This document shows positions 46,742 to 55,821 of a DNA stretch of 64,000 bases, one piece after another. Both the position numbers and the translations under genes were made by a program. The notes below the pieces were generated by a model. The model was not told the DNA's origin. It searched no databases and saw only the letters and a list, made by a program, of their open reading frames with translations. The DNA is from Litoribrevibacter albus (GTDB lineage Bacteria; Pseudomonadota; Gammaproteobacteria; Pseudomonadales; Litoribrevibacteraceae), in assembly GCF_030159995.1 (NCBI RefSeq), contig NZ_BSNM01000011.1:434001-498000 (forward strand), read 5' to 3'. Every line of letters begins with the position of its first letter. The stretch's first letter is position 1.

Positions 46742-47554
46742 TCACCACAGATACATGCTCGACTTCTTATTGAGAATTTTGAGTTCAAAGCGCTCGGTAC
46801 ACGGCGCTTGAGCCAAACCATAACACACATGCAAGGGTATCAGATGCTCTTCTCGTGGATGACAAAAACGCGCTCCTGGTGCATCAGCCCAGCGAATGAG
46901 CGCTTCAGCCCGCTCATCTTCCTCACATTCCTGATCCCCACAAATATCTAACAACCATTCCTCAAACTCATGATTCAACCGTCGAATTTCGGCACTCTCC
47001 GGCTGGAAAAACGCTTTCAGGTTATGGAAAGAAAACCCGGAACCGATGACCAACACATTATCGTCACTCAAAGACTGAAGCGCTTTGCCAATCTCAATAT
47101 GTTCCTCAGGGTCCAGTGAGTTAACTAACGACAGTTGCACACACGGGATATCAGCCTCTGGGTACATAATTTTCATCGGTACAAACAGACCATGATCAAA
47201 CCCGCGTTCACTATCGAGCCGGGAAGCAATACCTGCATTGGCTAACAAACTATGAATCTTTTTTGCTAATTCCGGGTTGCCTGGACATGGATATTGAATC
47301 TCATAGGATTCATCCGGAAACCCATAATAATCATAAATAAGCGAAGGATTGGCCCCTGACGTAATGGTTGGCAGCTCGGCCTCCCAATGCGCGCTAACCA
47401 CCACAATAGCCTCGGGTTTAGGGATCTTGGAGACAATGCCTTGCAGACACTCGACCATTTCCAGATGCCCCACATCACCCAATAAAGGCATAGGACCACC
47501 ACCGTGAGAAAGAAATAGTGCTTTATAGCTGTTCGCCCTACCGCTGTTTGTCAT
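46742..47554 (-). CDS. DODA-type extradiol aromatic dioxygenase (YgiD-like)
   Basis: Encodes 270 residues. Metal and acid/base histidines appear in LFLSHGGGPMP, VVVSAHWEAELPT, ERGFDHGLFVPMKIMYP and VIGSGFSFHNLKAF, the pattern of 4,5-DOPA dioxygenase/LigB-type enzymes that open catechol rings using Fe or Zn. The physiological substrate in bacteria is uncertain. It follows an unrelated LprI-like gene by 132 bp. Confidence 0.9.
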   Translation of the reverse strand: MTNSGRANSYKALFLSHGGGPMPLLGDVGHLEMVECLQGIVSKIPKPEAIVVVSAHWEAELPTITSGANPSLIYDYYGFPDESYEIQYPCPGNPELAKKIHSLLANAGIASRLDSERGFDHGLFVPMKIMYPEADIPCVQLSLVNSLDPEEHIEIGKALQSLSDDNVLVIGSGFSFHNLKAFFQPESAEIRRLNHEFEEWLLDICGDQECEEDERAEALIRWADAPGARFCHPREEHLIPLHVCYGLAQAPCTERFELKILNKKSSMYLW

Positions 47555-47686
47555 AAGCCGATACCAATTGAGAATGAATAAACCTGTTATATACCTTAGG
47601 TCATCAGTCGAATATTTGGCTGTTTGGTTCGATGCGGTACAGCTGCTACCCGATAGGCGTTAGAAAATATGAAACCTGAATAAAAA

Positions 47687-48136
47687 CTATTGAAATCGTT
47701 CTTTCAGATCCGATGGAATAGCAGGCAGTTCCATCAACTCCCCTTGGAGATATAAGCGATCCAAGAACTGGGTACGTTCTTCTGTCATTTTGCTTAGGCA
47801 GAGAAGCTCATCGGCGTTTCTGGACGTGCCACCACTCCAAACGCGGTAATACGCATTGCAGTTCGTATCTCTGAATTTCAACCAGGCTCGCTGACTCTTG
47901 ATTAACCCTTCTTTGATGTAATCCGCATCCACCATGAAGTCATCAAAACCGCCTGAATTTATCTTGCTGACAATGGCTTTATACGTCTGATTAAGCTCGT
48001 TATCTACAGCATCATAAAGTAGATTAAATCGACATTCGGGAGGCATCTCCGAACACGGATCAGCATCTTCAGCAACAGAACCAAAAGACAAAAACAACAA
48101 AGAAAGAGAAAATATTAATGACAGAATTATGTGCAT
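47687..48136 (-). CDS. LprI/DUF1311-like secreted protein
   Basis: Encodes about 149 residues from the ATG at 48136, where a signal peptide begins (MHIILSLIFSLSLLFLSFGSVA). The mature part has the DUF1311 pattern of C-x-N-hydrophobic DAVDNELNQTYKAI, LIKSQRAWLKFRDTNCNAYYRVW and ELLCLSKMTEERTQFLDRLY with conserved cysteines. The family includes mycobacterial LprI, which inhibits lysozyme. A longer start at 48193 would hide the signal peptide. Confidence 0.82.
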   Translation of the reverse strand: MHIILSLIFSLSLLFLSFGSVAEDADPCSEMPPECRFNLLYDAVDNELNQTYKAIVSKINSGGFDDFMVDADYIKEGLIKSQRAWLKFRDTNCNAYYRVWSGGTSRNADELLCLSKMTEERTQFLDRLYLQGELMELPAIPSDLKERFQ

Positions 48137-48238
48137 ACCATGTACTTTCTTGTGAGCGGGTTTGAAATTAAATTTCGTCAAACACCCGCTCAAATTTCGT
48201 TAATCTAAAATCAGGATTAATCAACAGAACACATCAAA

Positions 48239-48985
48239 CTAAGCCACAGTCAGCAATATCGGTTTGCCTTTGGTAATGACCATCGTGTGTTCAAACTGCG
48301 CCGACAAGTTGCCTTCCTGACCAAGCAAGGTCCAACCATCATAACCTTCTTTAACGAAGCTGCTTTTTGTAGATAAAAAAGGCTCAATGGTAATCACCAA
48401 ACCTTCATGCAGTCGTCTCTTATCACGAGGCTCGTAATAGCCATAAATTTCAGTGGGCTCTTCGTGTAAGCTTCGCCCAACGCCATGACTGCACAGGTTT
48501 TTAATGATCCGAAAGCCTGTCTGTTCTGCTACGTTTTGAATTGACTTACCAATCAGATTGAGAGGATTTCCGGCTTTTGCGCTAACACAGGCATTGCTTA
48601 ACGCACGTTGCGTCGAAGCAATAAGTCGGTCTTTAAGTTCATTGCTCGGCGGCACTACAAAGGTTCCACCTGTATCGCCAAAAAAGCCGTCTTTTTCAGC
48701 CGACACATCAATGTTGACAATATCCCCCGGCTTAATCACACGACTGCCAGGAATACCGTGGGCTGCTTCTTCATTAATACTTATGCAGGTATAACCAGGG
48801 AAATCGTACGTCACTTTAGGAGCCGAGTTCGCGCCATAACTTTCAAGAAGCTTCTTACCAATCTGATCCAGCTCCCACGTGGTCATCCCTGGCTCGGTGG
48901 CTTTCATCATTTTCTGCAGAGTCAACGCAACGATTCTGCCAATCGCTTTAAGCTTTGCTAAATCTTCTTCTGTTTCGAGGGTCAT
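48239..48985 (-). CDS. map: Type I methionine aminopeptidase
   Basis: Encodes 248 residues. All metal and substrate residues are visible: His in NEEAAHGIPGSR, Asp in VNIDVSAEKDGFFGDTGGTF, His in CSHGVGRSLHEEP, Glu in ITIEPFLS and the final Glu in FEHTMVI. It removes the initiator methionine from nascent proteins. The usual map sits near rpsB, so this copy in an accessory stretch may be a second gene; the rest of the genome is not visible. Confidence 0.93.
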   Translation of the reverse strand: MTLETEEDLAKLKAIGRIVALTLQKMMKATEPGMTTWELDQIGKKLLESYGANSAPKVTYDFPGYTCISINEEAAHGIPGSRVIKPGDIVNIDVSAEKDGFFGDTGGTFVVPPSNELKDRLIASTQRALSNACVSAKAGNPLNLIGKSIQNVAEQTGFRIIKNLCSHGVGRSLHEEPTEIYGYYEPRDKRRLHEGLVITIEPFLSTKSSFVKEGYDGWTLLGQEGNLSAQFEHTMVITKGKPILLTVA

Positions 48986-49013
48986 ATTCGAATTCCGGGT
49001 AATTTCAATAGCT

Positions 49014-49048
49014 AACGTCCTTTTTGACTCAACCCAAAGGACGTTTTT
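49014..49048. terminator. 10-bp hairpin with T-tract between map and the NTF2-like gene
   Basis: AACGTCCTTT and AAAGGACGTT pair across a 12-nt loop, with three further T on the plus strand after the stem. It separates two minus-strand genes, so it could end the 49083-49460 transcript. On the minus strand the U-run is short. Confidence 0.55.
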
Positions 49049-49082
49049 CCGCAGTAACTCAAGCTCTGATATTCAAGATCAA

Positions 49083-49460
49083 TTAATTGTTAACTTCGCC
49101 TTCCACATGGAAAAGCTTATTGTAGATCTGCCACTGCCCTTCGACTTTAATCAGTGACAACGTATCTAAAAACATTAAACCGAGATAAGCATCTCTTACT
49201 CTCGCCACCGCCGTATCACCCGCAATTTCGATGGATAACACATCAAGAATGGCATCCTCGCCTTTTTCCTTTGGCGACGGCTGATGAGAAGCAACCAACT
49301 CTGCGAATTGCCCAACGGTCGACTCTTGCAACCCGCCACCAATGTAACCTGTTATCATCGCGTTAGGATGAAATGCATCGTGTGCTTTCTGTGCACTTGA
49401 TTCGTACATGCACTCAAAGTAGGTGGTGATAACTTGTTGAATTTGTTGTTCGTTGTTCAT
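49083..49460 (-). CDS. NTF2-like/SnoaL-type protein (lumazine-binding-like family)
   Basis: Encodes 125 residues. The opening helix QQIQQVITTYFECMYE, AHDAFHPNAMITGYIGGG and the strand DAYLGLMFLDTLSLIKVEGQWQIYNKLFH fit the NTF2-like superfamily, close to putative lumazine-binding proteins. Such proteins are small ligand-binding or isomerase-like scaffolds. No neighbour indicates a substrate. Confidence 0.8.
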   Translation of the reverse strand: MNNEQQIQQVITTYFECMYESSAQKAHDAFHPNAMITGYIGGGLQESTVGQFAELVASHQPSPKEKGEDAILDVLSIEIAGDTAVARVRDAYLGLMFLDTLSLIKVEGQWQIYNKLFHVEGEVNN

Positions 49461-49661
49461 TATCTTCCCTGATATTTTTAATTAAAAATTAAAGTATTGA
49501 CCAACACAGCATAAAGCCGTAATTGATACTTACATAATTAAAAATTAACCAAATGTATAAATTCGAACTGACGGATTCAGTGCTTGAGTAAGAGACTCTG
49601 AGACAAAGTTATGCATGCTCATTAAAGGAGTTAGTAGAGTCTGAGCCAAAACAAGACTTCA

Positions 49662-50411
49662 TTACTCATCAGCCATTTTGGCTAATAAAGCGTCTTTTGA
49701 CTTGGTGACAACATCAATTCGCCATGATTCGTAGGAGTGTTTGTTGGCCAATAATTCAAAGGCTTCTATTGAACTATTGTAACGACCCAGTGCTTTCTTG
49801 TTCTCACCTAACTTTTCTAATCTTAGTCCTTGGTGATATAAAACAATGCCTTTCGTGCGTATATAGTATTGATGGTTTATATCTTTTTCTATCAACCGTA
49901 ATGCTTCGTCTGAGTATGTCGTCGATTGTACCTGATCACCTAGCTCAAAATGGACAAGTGCTAAATTATCAAGATCTATCGCTAGCATTACAGGGTCATT
50001 ATTCTTTTGGCGACTAATCTCAAGTGCGCGTTCAAGATAAGTTTTCGCCTGAGTGTAATGTTGTTGGTTAATATAAAAATGACCAAGAGTATTGTTAGCA
50101 TTTCTTATGTGTGTGCTCTTGTTTTCATTCACATTCTTCGCCGTTTCTAGCGCTTTTTTCATAAACTCTTCAGCTTTCTCGAACTGCTTATCAGCCTCGG
50201 CCATAACCCCGAGAGCTAAATATGCTTCTGTAACCCTTTGATCTGTTGGGTTTGAGTTTTCTAACTCCGGCGTACTGCTTAAGAGCTTAGGAATAGCATG
50301 ATTGTACAATCCCATTTTGTAGTGGTTTAAACCATAATTAATGTTCTGATCAACGCTCGCACAAGCGGTCAAAAAAACCATAGCTACAGCCATAATTGTT
50401 AGGATTCTCAA
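49662..50411 (-). CDS. TPR lipoprotein
   Basis: Encodes 249 residues. A lipoprotein signal (MRILTIMAVAMVFLTAC) is followed by at least five tetratricopeptide repeats, such as INYGLNHYKMGLYNHAIPKL, LGHFYINQQHYTQAKTYLERALEI and LALVHFELGDQVQSTTYSDEAL. It would present a helical binding scaffold in the envelope. The partner is unknown. The AT-rich upstream sequence differs somewhat from the core genome. Confidence 0.82.
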   Translation of the reverse strand: MRILTIMAVAMVFLTACASVDQNINYGLNHYKMGLYNHAIPKLLSSTPELENSNPTDQRVTEAYLALGVMAEADKQFEKAEEFMKKALETAKNVNENKSTHIRNANNTLGHFYINQQHYTQAKTYLERALEISRQKNNDPVMLAIDLDNLALVHFELGDQVQSTTYSDEALRLIEKDINHQYYIRTKGIVLYHQGLRLEKLGENKKALGRYNSSIEAFELLANKHSYESWRIDVVTKSKDALLAKMADE

Positions 50412-50545
50412 TTATCTCTCCTTAATGTTCTGAGTTGTAAGACTTGAGCAGTGTCCAGTTGATGATTCCTGTATACATTTTTACATCTGACTGTGCCTTT
50501 TGAGCATTTTCATAGCAAGCATTGAAAACTTTCCGCCATAAAGCC

Positions 50546-51508
50546 CTACCTACCAAAACCAATCATCGGCTTCCACTTTTCCGCCCAAGTGTAGGTGGAA
50601 CCTTCGCCCGTATCGGCCAAGGATCGAGTCAGAAAATCAACAAACACTCTCACTTTGGCAGGCAAATATTCACGTTTCGGATAAATCGCAAACACACCAC
50701 TGTCCGGTTGCGGAGGCCGGAAGTAAGGGTACAGAGAAACCAGCTCGCCACTTTCTAAACCTTTTTTGGCAAGAAAATGCGGCAGTTGTGCAAAGCCCAG
50801 ACCGTCGGCACACATATAGGCCATGGCTTCGCCGTCATCAGTGATGTGGCTTCGCTGCAACTCATAAGGCATATATTCACCCATTTCATCGGGTAAAAAG
50901 ATCGGCTGAAGCTGTTGGGTTTCTTTGATACGAAAACCAATCCAACTGTGTTGATGGAAGTCTTCAGGGCAGGTTGGCGTGCCATATTTTTCCAAATAGT
51001 CCGGCGACACACAGGTAAGAAAATCCATCGGGCTCAAGCATCGCGCCACCAGCCGGCTGTCTTTGACGTAGCCGGTGCGTAAGGCGATATCAATGTCGTT
51101 TTCGATGATGTCCACATGGAAATCGTTGATATCCAATTCCAGCTTGATGTCCGGGTATTGCTCGCAAAAGGCTTTCAATAACGGGCGAAGATAAAGGTGC
51201 CCATAACAGACGGCCGAGTTGATTCTCAAGGTGCCGCAAGGTGAGTCGTTCAGATGTTTCAATTCGTCCTCACAGGTGGAGAGATCTTGAACCATCTTTC
51301 GCACGGTATCTGCATAACGTTGACCCGCCGCAGTAATTCGCAACTGTCGGGTCGAGCGCTGAAATAATGTCAATCCTAGCTGAGCTTCCAACCGGCCTAT
51401 GGCCTTACTGACGGTGGAAGGGTCACTGTTACAAAGCCTTGCTGCTGCCGCAAAACTGCCACCATCGCACGTGGCTAAGAAGATTTCTAATGATCTAAGT
51501 TTGTCCAT
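50546..51508 (-). CDS. LysR-family regulator
   Basis: Encodes about 320 residues from MDKLRSLEIFLATCDG. The HTH reads FAAAARLCNSDPSTVSKAIGRLEAQLGLTLFQRSTRQL, followed by an effector domain. It is divergent from an MFS gene with a 19-bp palindrome in the shared 228-bp region, so it most likely controls that gene and the two small genes behind it. Confidence 0.92.
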   Translation of the reverse strand: MDKLRSLEIFLATCDGGSFAAAARLCNSDPSTVSKAIGRLEAQLGLTLFQRSTRQLRITAAGQRYADTVRKMVQDLSTCEDELKHLNDSPCGTLRINSAVCYGHLYLRPLLKAFCEQYPDIKLELDINDFHVDIIENDIDIALRTGYVKDSRLVARCLSPMDFLTCVSPDYLEKYGTPTCPEDFHQHSWIGFRIKETQQLQPIFLPDEMGEYMPYELQRSHITDDGEAMAYMCADGLGFAQLPHFLAKKGLESGELVSLYPYFRPPQPDSGVFAIYPKREYLPAKVRVFVDFLTRSLADTGEGSTYTWAEKWKPMIGFGR

Positions 51509-51594
51509 ATGCAAGGGTTATCCATGAAGTGAGAGTATCCATAACCGGCACACTAAAAATAGCGTATTTGGCGATAGACTATACCAAGAAAGAT

Positions 51595-51613
51595 TCATGA
51601 ATAGTATTCATGA
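51595..51613. promoter_or_regulatory. Perfect 19-bp palindrome in the lysR-MFS gap
   Basis: TCATGAATA-G-TATTCATGA is fully symmetric around a single G. It lies 87 bases upstream of the lysR start and 124 upstream of the MFS start. It is a good candidate for the LysR binding site. Confidence 0.6.
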
Positions 51614-51736
51614 CTTATTTGAATATTGACCTATTTTTCCGCAATTAACCAACTCATAAAATCCTCATCAATGAGCACTTTGTATGCGTTTAAACACACG
51701 TAAGGACGCACACAAATTTAACGTAAATGAGGACGT

Positions 51737-52978
51737 ATGTTGAAGCACTTAATTTCAAACAAGCTACCCGCTAGCCACCCTCTGACCTATCTGTTCCTGG
51801 CATTTATCACAATGGCCGGACTTTCCTATATTAACTTTATGCCAGGGCTCGTTAACGCACTGGCAGGCGACATTGGCTTCAATGAGGCAGAAGCTGGGCA
51901 AATCGTTGCATTCAACGGCTATGGCGGTTTGATTGGCAGCATAATCGCCATCTTTCTGGTGCGACGTATCCAATGGCAACCCACTATGCTCTGGTGCTTA
52001 GTGTTATTGGCAGCGTTTGATCTCTCAACGGTATGGGTGGGTGAATTTTCAGCAATTACTTCAGGTATTAGTGATTTCATTTCGATACTGAGCTGGCGCT
52101 TTTCAGCCGGGATATTCGGTGGCCTGAGCCTTGGTATTGGCTTTGCCGTTCTTGCCAGATTGAACAACCCGGATCGCGCCTTTGGCACCCTGCTCTTAAT
52201 ACAATTCAGCATCGGTTCCATCGTCATGTATTTACTGCCTGATCTTGAAGCGCAACTGAACGCCTACGCGGTGTTTTATGTGATGGCAGGTTTCGTGATC
52301 CTTAGTATCGTGCTCCTTCCCTTTCTACCAACACTTGGGATTACTAACCCTGAGTCATATACACAGGAAAAAAGCCGCTCTGTCTCTTTAACCGGATCAC
52401 CAAAAAACGCCTTGCTACTGATGCTCGGTATCATTACTTATCAAATTGCAGCCAGTGCAATTTGGGCCTACGTGGGGTTGATTGGTCTTGGGGCAGACAT
52501 GAGCAATGACGATGTCAGTATGTACATCGCGACGACCGGGCTATTGGGGCTACCAGGTGCCATGCTACCTATCATCAGCGGCAATCGTTATGGGCGCTTG
52601 TATTGGATCATTGCTGGCGTAGCCATGTCGGTAGTATCCGCCATCATGCTCAGCGTAACGCACCTAACTCCGCTGCTTTACGTCATCGCAATGTCTCTGC
52701 TGTTTTTCTCCTGGCCTGCCATTCAATCCTATTTATTGGCGGTCACTGCGGAACAAGACCCAAGTGGCAAGCTCTCTACCGTTGCTGCCGTTGTGTCATC
52801 AATCGGCTTAGCAAGCGGCCCGCTGATCGCCTCTGGCCTGCTCAGCGAAGAAAGTTTTTCCCTGATGCTCTATGTCTGCGCCGCTATCTTCGTGTTGAGT
52901 TTCTTCCTCCTATTCAAGCCCGTACAAGCTCAAGAAAAAGAACACAGCATGAGGCTACCGGCTCAATACTCATCATGA
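51737..52978 (+). CDS. MFS transporter
   Basis: Encodes 413 residues with 12 predicted membrane helices, no signal peptide and a cytoplasmic loop near 208-225. The first helices (FLAFITMAGLSYINFMPGLVNALAGDIGF) and the following loop (AFNGYGGLIGS) are MFS-like, as in YbfB/YjiJ-type or sugar-phosphate-type carriers. The substrate is unknown. Two small genes follow, probably in the same unit, under the divergent LysR regulator. Confidence 0.87.
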   Translation: MLKHLISNKLPASHPLTYLFLAFITMAGLSYINFMPGLVNALAGDIGFNEAEAGQIVAFNGYGGLIGSIIAIFLVRRIQWQPTMLWCLVLLAAFDLSTVWVGEFSAITSGISDFISILSWRFSAGIFGGLSLGIGFAVLARLNNPDRAFGTLLLIQFSIGSIVMYLLPDLEAQLNAYAVFYVMAGFVILSIVLLPFLPTLGITNPESYTQEKSRSVSLTGSPKNALLLMLGIITYQIAASAIWAYVGLIGLGADMSNDDVSMYIATTGLLGLPGAMLPIISGNRYGRLYWIIAGVAMSVVSAIMLSVTHLTPLLYVIAMSLLFFSWPAIQSYLLAVTAEQDPSGKLSTVAAVVSSIGLASGPLIASGLLSEESFSLMLYVCAAIFVLSFFLLFKPVQAQEKEHSMRLPAQYSS

Positions 52979-53052
52979 CCTTATTAAGACGTAATGAGCC
53001 TACTAACACTTCGAATTAATTCTGAATTAACCGCAACAAAAGGAATACAACC

Positions 53053-53622
53053 ATGATCCGATACATCTTCAACAAACTGCTTTTGTCGATGAAAACCCGT
53101 TACGACTACGACGTGCGTTACATGCAGGACATCCTGAAAACCAGCCTGGGTGCCTTTCTAAAGCTGATGGGCTTTCAGACCATGTCTTCTCACTCGGGAA
53201 ATCTCCCCCCCGAACCTCTGTATGCCGCCAGACTTCGTGCCATCATTTGGGACGATTGCGGGCCGTGCACCCAACTGGTTGTTAATATGGCGTTAGAGGA
53301 AAACGTCGATCCAGCGATGGTTCGCGCCATCATTGATAGAAATCTGGACAAACTGCCCGAAGAGATCGCATTGGTCGTGCGCTTCACCGAATTCGTACTG
53401 GCGCACAACCCGGAAGCCGATGATCTACGTGAACAAATTGTGGCGTTATGGGGCCAAGAAGGGCTGATCACCATCGCCTACTGCATCAGCTCTTATCGCG
53501 TCTACCCGGCCCTCAAATACGCATTGGGCTACGGTAAAGCCTGTAGCCGAGTCACAGTTAATGAGGATTCTCTGGCCCCGACACGATCCGCCGCATTAGC
53601 GATAGGTGCCGAGCATGATTAG
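53053..53622 (+). CDS. AhpD/carboxymuconolactone decarboxylase-like protein
   Basis: Encodes 189 residues. The region LYAARLRAIIWDDCGPCTQLVVNMALEEN carries the redox-type C-x-x-C spacing (DCGPC) of AhpD/CMD proteins, followed by LPEEIALVVRFTEFVLA. AhpD-like proteins act as peroxidatic or thiol reductants. It lies 74 bases after the MFS gene and overlaps the next gene by 8 bases. Confidence 0.8.
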   Translation: MIRYIFNKLLLSMKTRYDYDVRYMQDILKTSLGAFLKLMGFQTMSSHSGNLPPEPLYAARLRAIIWDDCGPCTQLVVNMALEENVDPAMVRAIIDRNLDKLPEEIALVVRFTEFVLAHNPEADDLREQIVALWGQEGLITIAYCISSYRVYPALKYALGYGKACSRVTVNEDSLAPTRSAALAIGAEHD

Positions 53623-54031
53623 TAAAGTCATCATCGCGATTGCCAGCCTTTTGGGGCTGGCGGCCTTTACCAATGGCCTGTTCATGTTGATCGCCCCAGA
53701 ACAATGGTATTGGCTTGTCCCTGGCGTGCCTGAACGAGGCCCGTTCAACCAACACTTCTTGCGAGACATAGGCATGATCTACATGCTGATCGGCGCGGCA
53801 CTGTTTTATGGCGCCCTCTACAACAGTGCGCTTTACAAAAAATACCGATTGCTGCTTTGGTTAATGCCGATTTCATGGCTGGTGTTCCATGCCATATTTC
53901 ACGCTTGGGAAGTGGTGGTTGGCATCTCCGGGCCTGAAGCTCTGCTTGTAGATTTTGCCGGTGTCACGCTGCCAGCCATCGTGGGAATTGGCTTGCTCTA
54001 TGCGAGTTATAAACTACAGGGGAAAGAGTAA
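53615..54031 (+). CDS. Small membrane protein coupled to the AhpD-like gene
   Basis: Encodes about 138 residues from the ATG at 53615, inside the end of the previous gene. Four membrane helices are predicted (3-28, 45-68, 75-95, 108-128). Phrases such as WLVPGVPERGPFNQHFLRDIGMIYMLIGAALFYG are recurrent in small uncharacterised membrane proteins. The overlap suggests a joint function with the AhpD-like protein. Confidence 0.78.
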   Translation: MISKVIIAIASLLGLAAFTNGLFMLIAPEQWYWLVPGVPERGPFNQHFLRDIGMIYMLIGAALFYGALYNSALYKKYRLLLWLMPISWLVFHAIFHAWEVVVGISGPEALLVDFAGVTLPAIVGIGLLYASYKLQGKE

Positions 54032-54072
54032 GTTTTTGGACTGTGGTGTTAGAGATTATTGAGTAGAGGATG

Positions 54073-54091
54073 GGCGCCAGGATTCGGCGCC
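54073..54091. terminator. GGCGCC hairpin after the MFS operon
   Basis: GGCGCC occurs twice with a 7-nt loop, giving a 6-bp stem 42 bases after the stop and 48 bases before the convergent gene's end. There is no T-run, so termination would need a helper. Confidence 0.4.
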
Positions 54092-54138
54092 TTAGTAACC
54101 TAAGAATACTTCGATAGCTTAATAATTCCGAACCCTAC

Positions 54139-54477
54139 CTATAATCCTCTAAACGCATCAAGCCATAAAAACCAAAGGTCGAACCCTTCCTGATCATTCG
54201 ACGTCAAATGCGCGGCCAGTGACATTGAATCCAAAGTTAACCGCCTGGGATTAAACATTTCTTCGACCCAATTTTCAAAGCTATCCCAAGAAAAACCGCC
54301 TAATTTTTTATGATCTGGTACAGAGTGAAAATACTCCCCGTACTTGATGCCTCCGATGAAGGCACTTAATAAGACAACGCTTCTTTCAGCTCCACCAAGG
54401 AACACCTGAGGTCTTTTCCTGATCTCTCCCAGCAGAGTAGGATAATCTTTTATTCCATGCGCTCTTTCTTTACTCAT
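54139..54477 (-). CDS. Unknown 112-residue protein
   Basis: Encodes 112 residues, cytosolic. The N terminus (ERAHGIKDYPTLLGEIRKRPQVFLGG) and the tail (NDQEGFDLWFLWLDAFRGL) look like a compact helical domain seen in toxin-immunity style hypotheticals, though I cannot name a family. It lies 18 bases after the next upstream gene, suggesting a two-gene unit. Base composition is slightly more AT-rich than the core. Confidence 0.65.
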   Translation of the reverse strand: MSKERAHGIKDYPTLLGEIRKRPQVFLGGAERSVVLLSAFIGGIKYGEYFHSVPDHKKLGGFSWDSFENWVEEMFNPRRLTLDSMSLAAHLTSNDQEGFDLWFLWLDAFRGL

Positions 54478-54495
54478 TATTTTTCCTAATAAGTC

Positions 54496-54900
54496 TTAAC
54501 ATTCCTCATCCCGCCAAAGCCTTAGCTCTGCCGCAATATCTTCCCCCTCTAAAGAATCATCCAGCTTATGAAGAATGACTTCGAATGCTGATTCATCCGA
54601 ACTGTAGGCCTCAAAAATAATCGAGGTTAAGACCAACACCCAATCTTTCTGAAACCGCATTCTAAGGTTGGCACATCGCTCTGGTAATGAGTCACCGCAC
54701 GCGATTTCAATCAAAAGAGGAGCTAGGGCATCCAAATCCATATTGCTTAGCCAGTCTTTGATTAGCGCATCAAAACACAATGGATCTTTGGCTAGTTCCT
54801 TTTGGGTTTTACTGCCAAACCCTGCAAAGACCTCCGGCCCAATGGGCGCAGTAAGGTCTGCGATGAAATCTAAGACGGTGGTTTTATCAATGTCTTTCAT
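54496..54900 (-). CDS. Unknown acidic helical protein
   Basis: Encodes about 134 residues from the ATG at 54900; a GTG at 54918 would add six residues, and neither has a clear ribosome-binding site. It is acidic and helical (DIDKTTVLDFIADL, PLLIEIACGDSLPERCANLRMRF, HKLDDSLEGEDIAAELRLWRDEEC). No family is recognised. It directly precedes the 54139 gene and follows a solute-binding-protein remnant. Confidence 0.62.
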   Translation of the reverse strand: MKDIDKTTVLDFIADLTAPIGPEVFAGFGSKTQKELAKDPLCFDALIKDWLSNMDLDALAPLLIEIACGDSLPERCANLRMRFQKDWVLVLTSIIFEAYSSDESAFEVILHKLDDSLEGEDIAAELRLWRDEEC

Positions 54901-54933
54901 GGTAATGGTCGGGGTCACCCTATGTTGGGAAAC

Positions 54934-55042
54934 TCACTTCTTATCAGGTTTCAACAAGTCTTCTTCGCCGAAGCACTTCTTCCAAATACGATCATACGTA
55001 CCGTTTTCTTTGATTGCTTTCAGCCCCATATTGAACTTGCTA
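54934..55042 (-). pseudogene. C-terminal remnant of a family 3 solute-binding protein
   Basis: Read on the minus strand, the frame ending at the stop 54934-54936 gives SKFNMGLKAIKENG followed by TYDRIWKKCFGEEDLL and KPDKK. This is the typical last helix of amino-acid-type periplasmic binding proteins (compare the end of the 26674 gene). It has no start of its own. The upstream part is replaced by the dihydrofolate-reductase-like gene, whose stop lies at the junction, so it is a truncated relic. Confidence 0.7.
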
Positions 55043-55603
55043 CAGGTAATCAACCTCGTACTTTACTTGAACAAAATCATTTGCAAATGCAGTGGCTTGA
55101 GCATTCTTAAGCTTTGTTTGTTGGCTCATTACACCAAACAGGGGCTTACCATCGCCAAGTAGAATAGGAACTTGAGTGATTGTGATTTCATTAATGAGCT
55201 TCTCTTGTAAAAAAGAGGTAATGGTAGATCCACCATCAATGTAAGCGTGTTTGAAGCCGTCGTTTTCCAGCTCTGAGATAAGAGCAGAAATATCACCAGA
55301 ATAAAGCTCCACTCTGCCTTTTAGGCTATTTGGAACTTGCTTAACGCTATTACTGAGGGCAATGATTCGAATATTTCCGTATGGCCATTGCTCAGGCGTG
55401 AGATTAAAACTGGCAAGCTTCTCCATGCAATGACGCCCTATGATCATACAATCCACACTGCCAATAAAACTGTTGAACCCCATGTCTGACTGCTCGCCCA
55501 TATCCACATCGCTGTTACCGGATTCATCAAGCCATTCAACACCACCATCAATGGTTGCAATATACCCATCTACACTTGTTGCTATAAATACAGAACACTT
55601 CAT
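55040..55603 (-). CDS. Dihydrofolate reductase-family (RibD-C-like) protein
   Basis: Encodes 187 residues. VFIATSVDGYIATIDGGVEWLDE, CMIIGRHCMEKL, HAYIDGGSTITSFLQEKLINEITITQVPILLGDGKPLF are the marks of the RibD C-terminal / DHFR-like reductase family that uses NADPH. These are common horizontally moved genes, often linked to stress or antibiotic islands, without defined substrates. Its stop coincides with the beginning of the solute-binding remnant. Confidence 0.88.
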   Translation of the reverse strand: MKCSVFIATSVDGYIATIDGGVEWLDESGNSDVDMGEQSDMGFNSFIGSVDCMIIGRHCMEKLASFNLTPEQWPYGNIRIIALSNSVKQVPNSLKGRVELYSGDISALISELENDGFKHAYIDGGSTITSFLQEKLINEITITQVPILLGDGKPLFGVMSQQTKLKNAQATAFANDFVQVKYEVDYL

Positions 55604-55821
55604 CGAGATTACCTATAGATAGAATGACGTCCAACGAAAGCACGCTAGCTTCCAATTTGTGAGATAGCTAAGGGGCTACAAAGAATATGCAGGAGGTTTT
55701 ACGAGTTCAGAACAGTAATGAAAGAATCGGCAATGATGCTAATGAAAATTATTGAATTCTGACCTTGGTGGGGTCTTCAGGTTTGTGTGCCTTGAGTCCA
55801 CAGATCATACAGATGTGAAAC

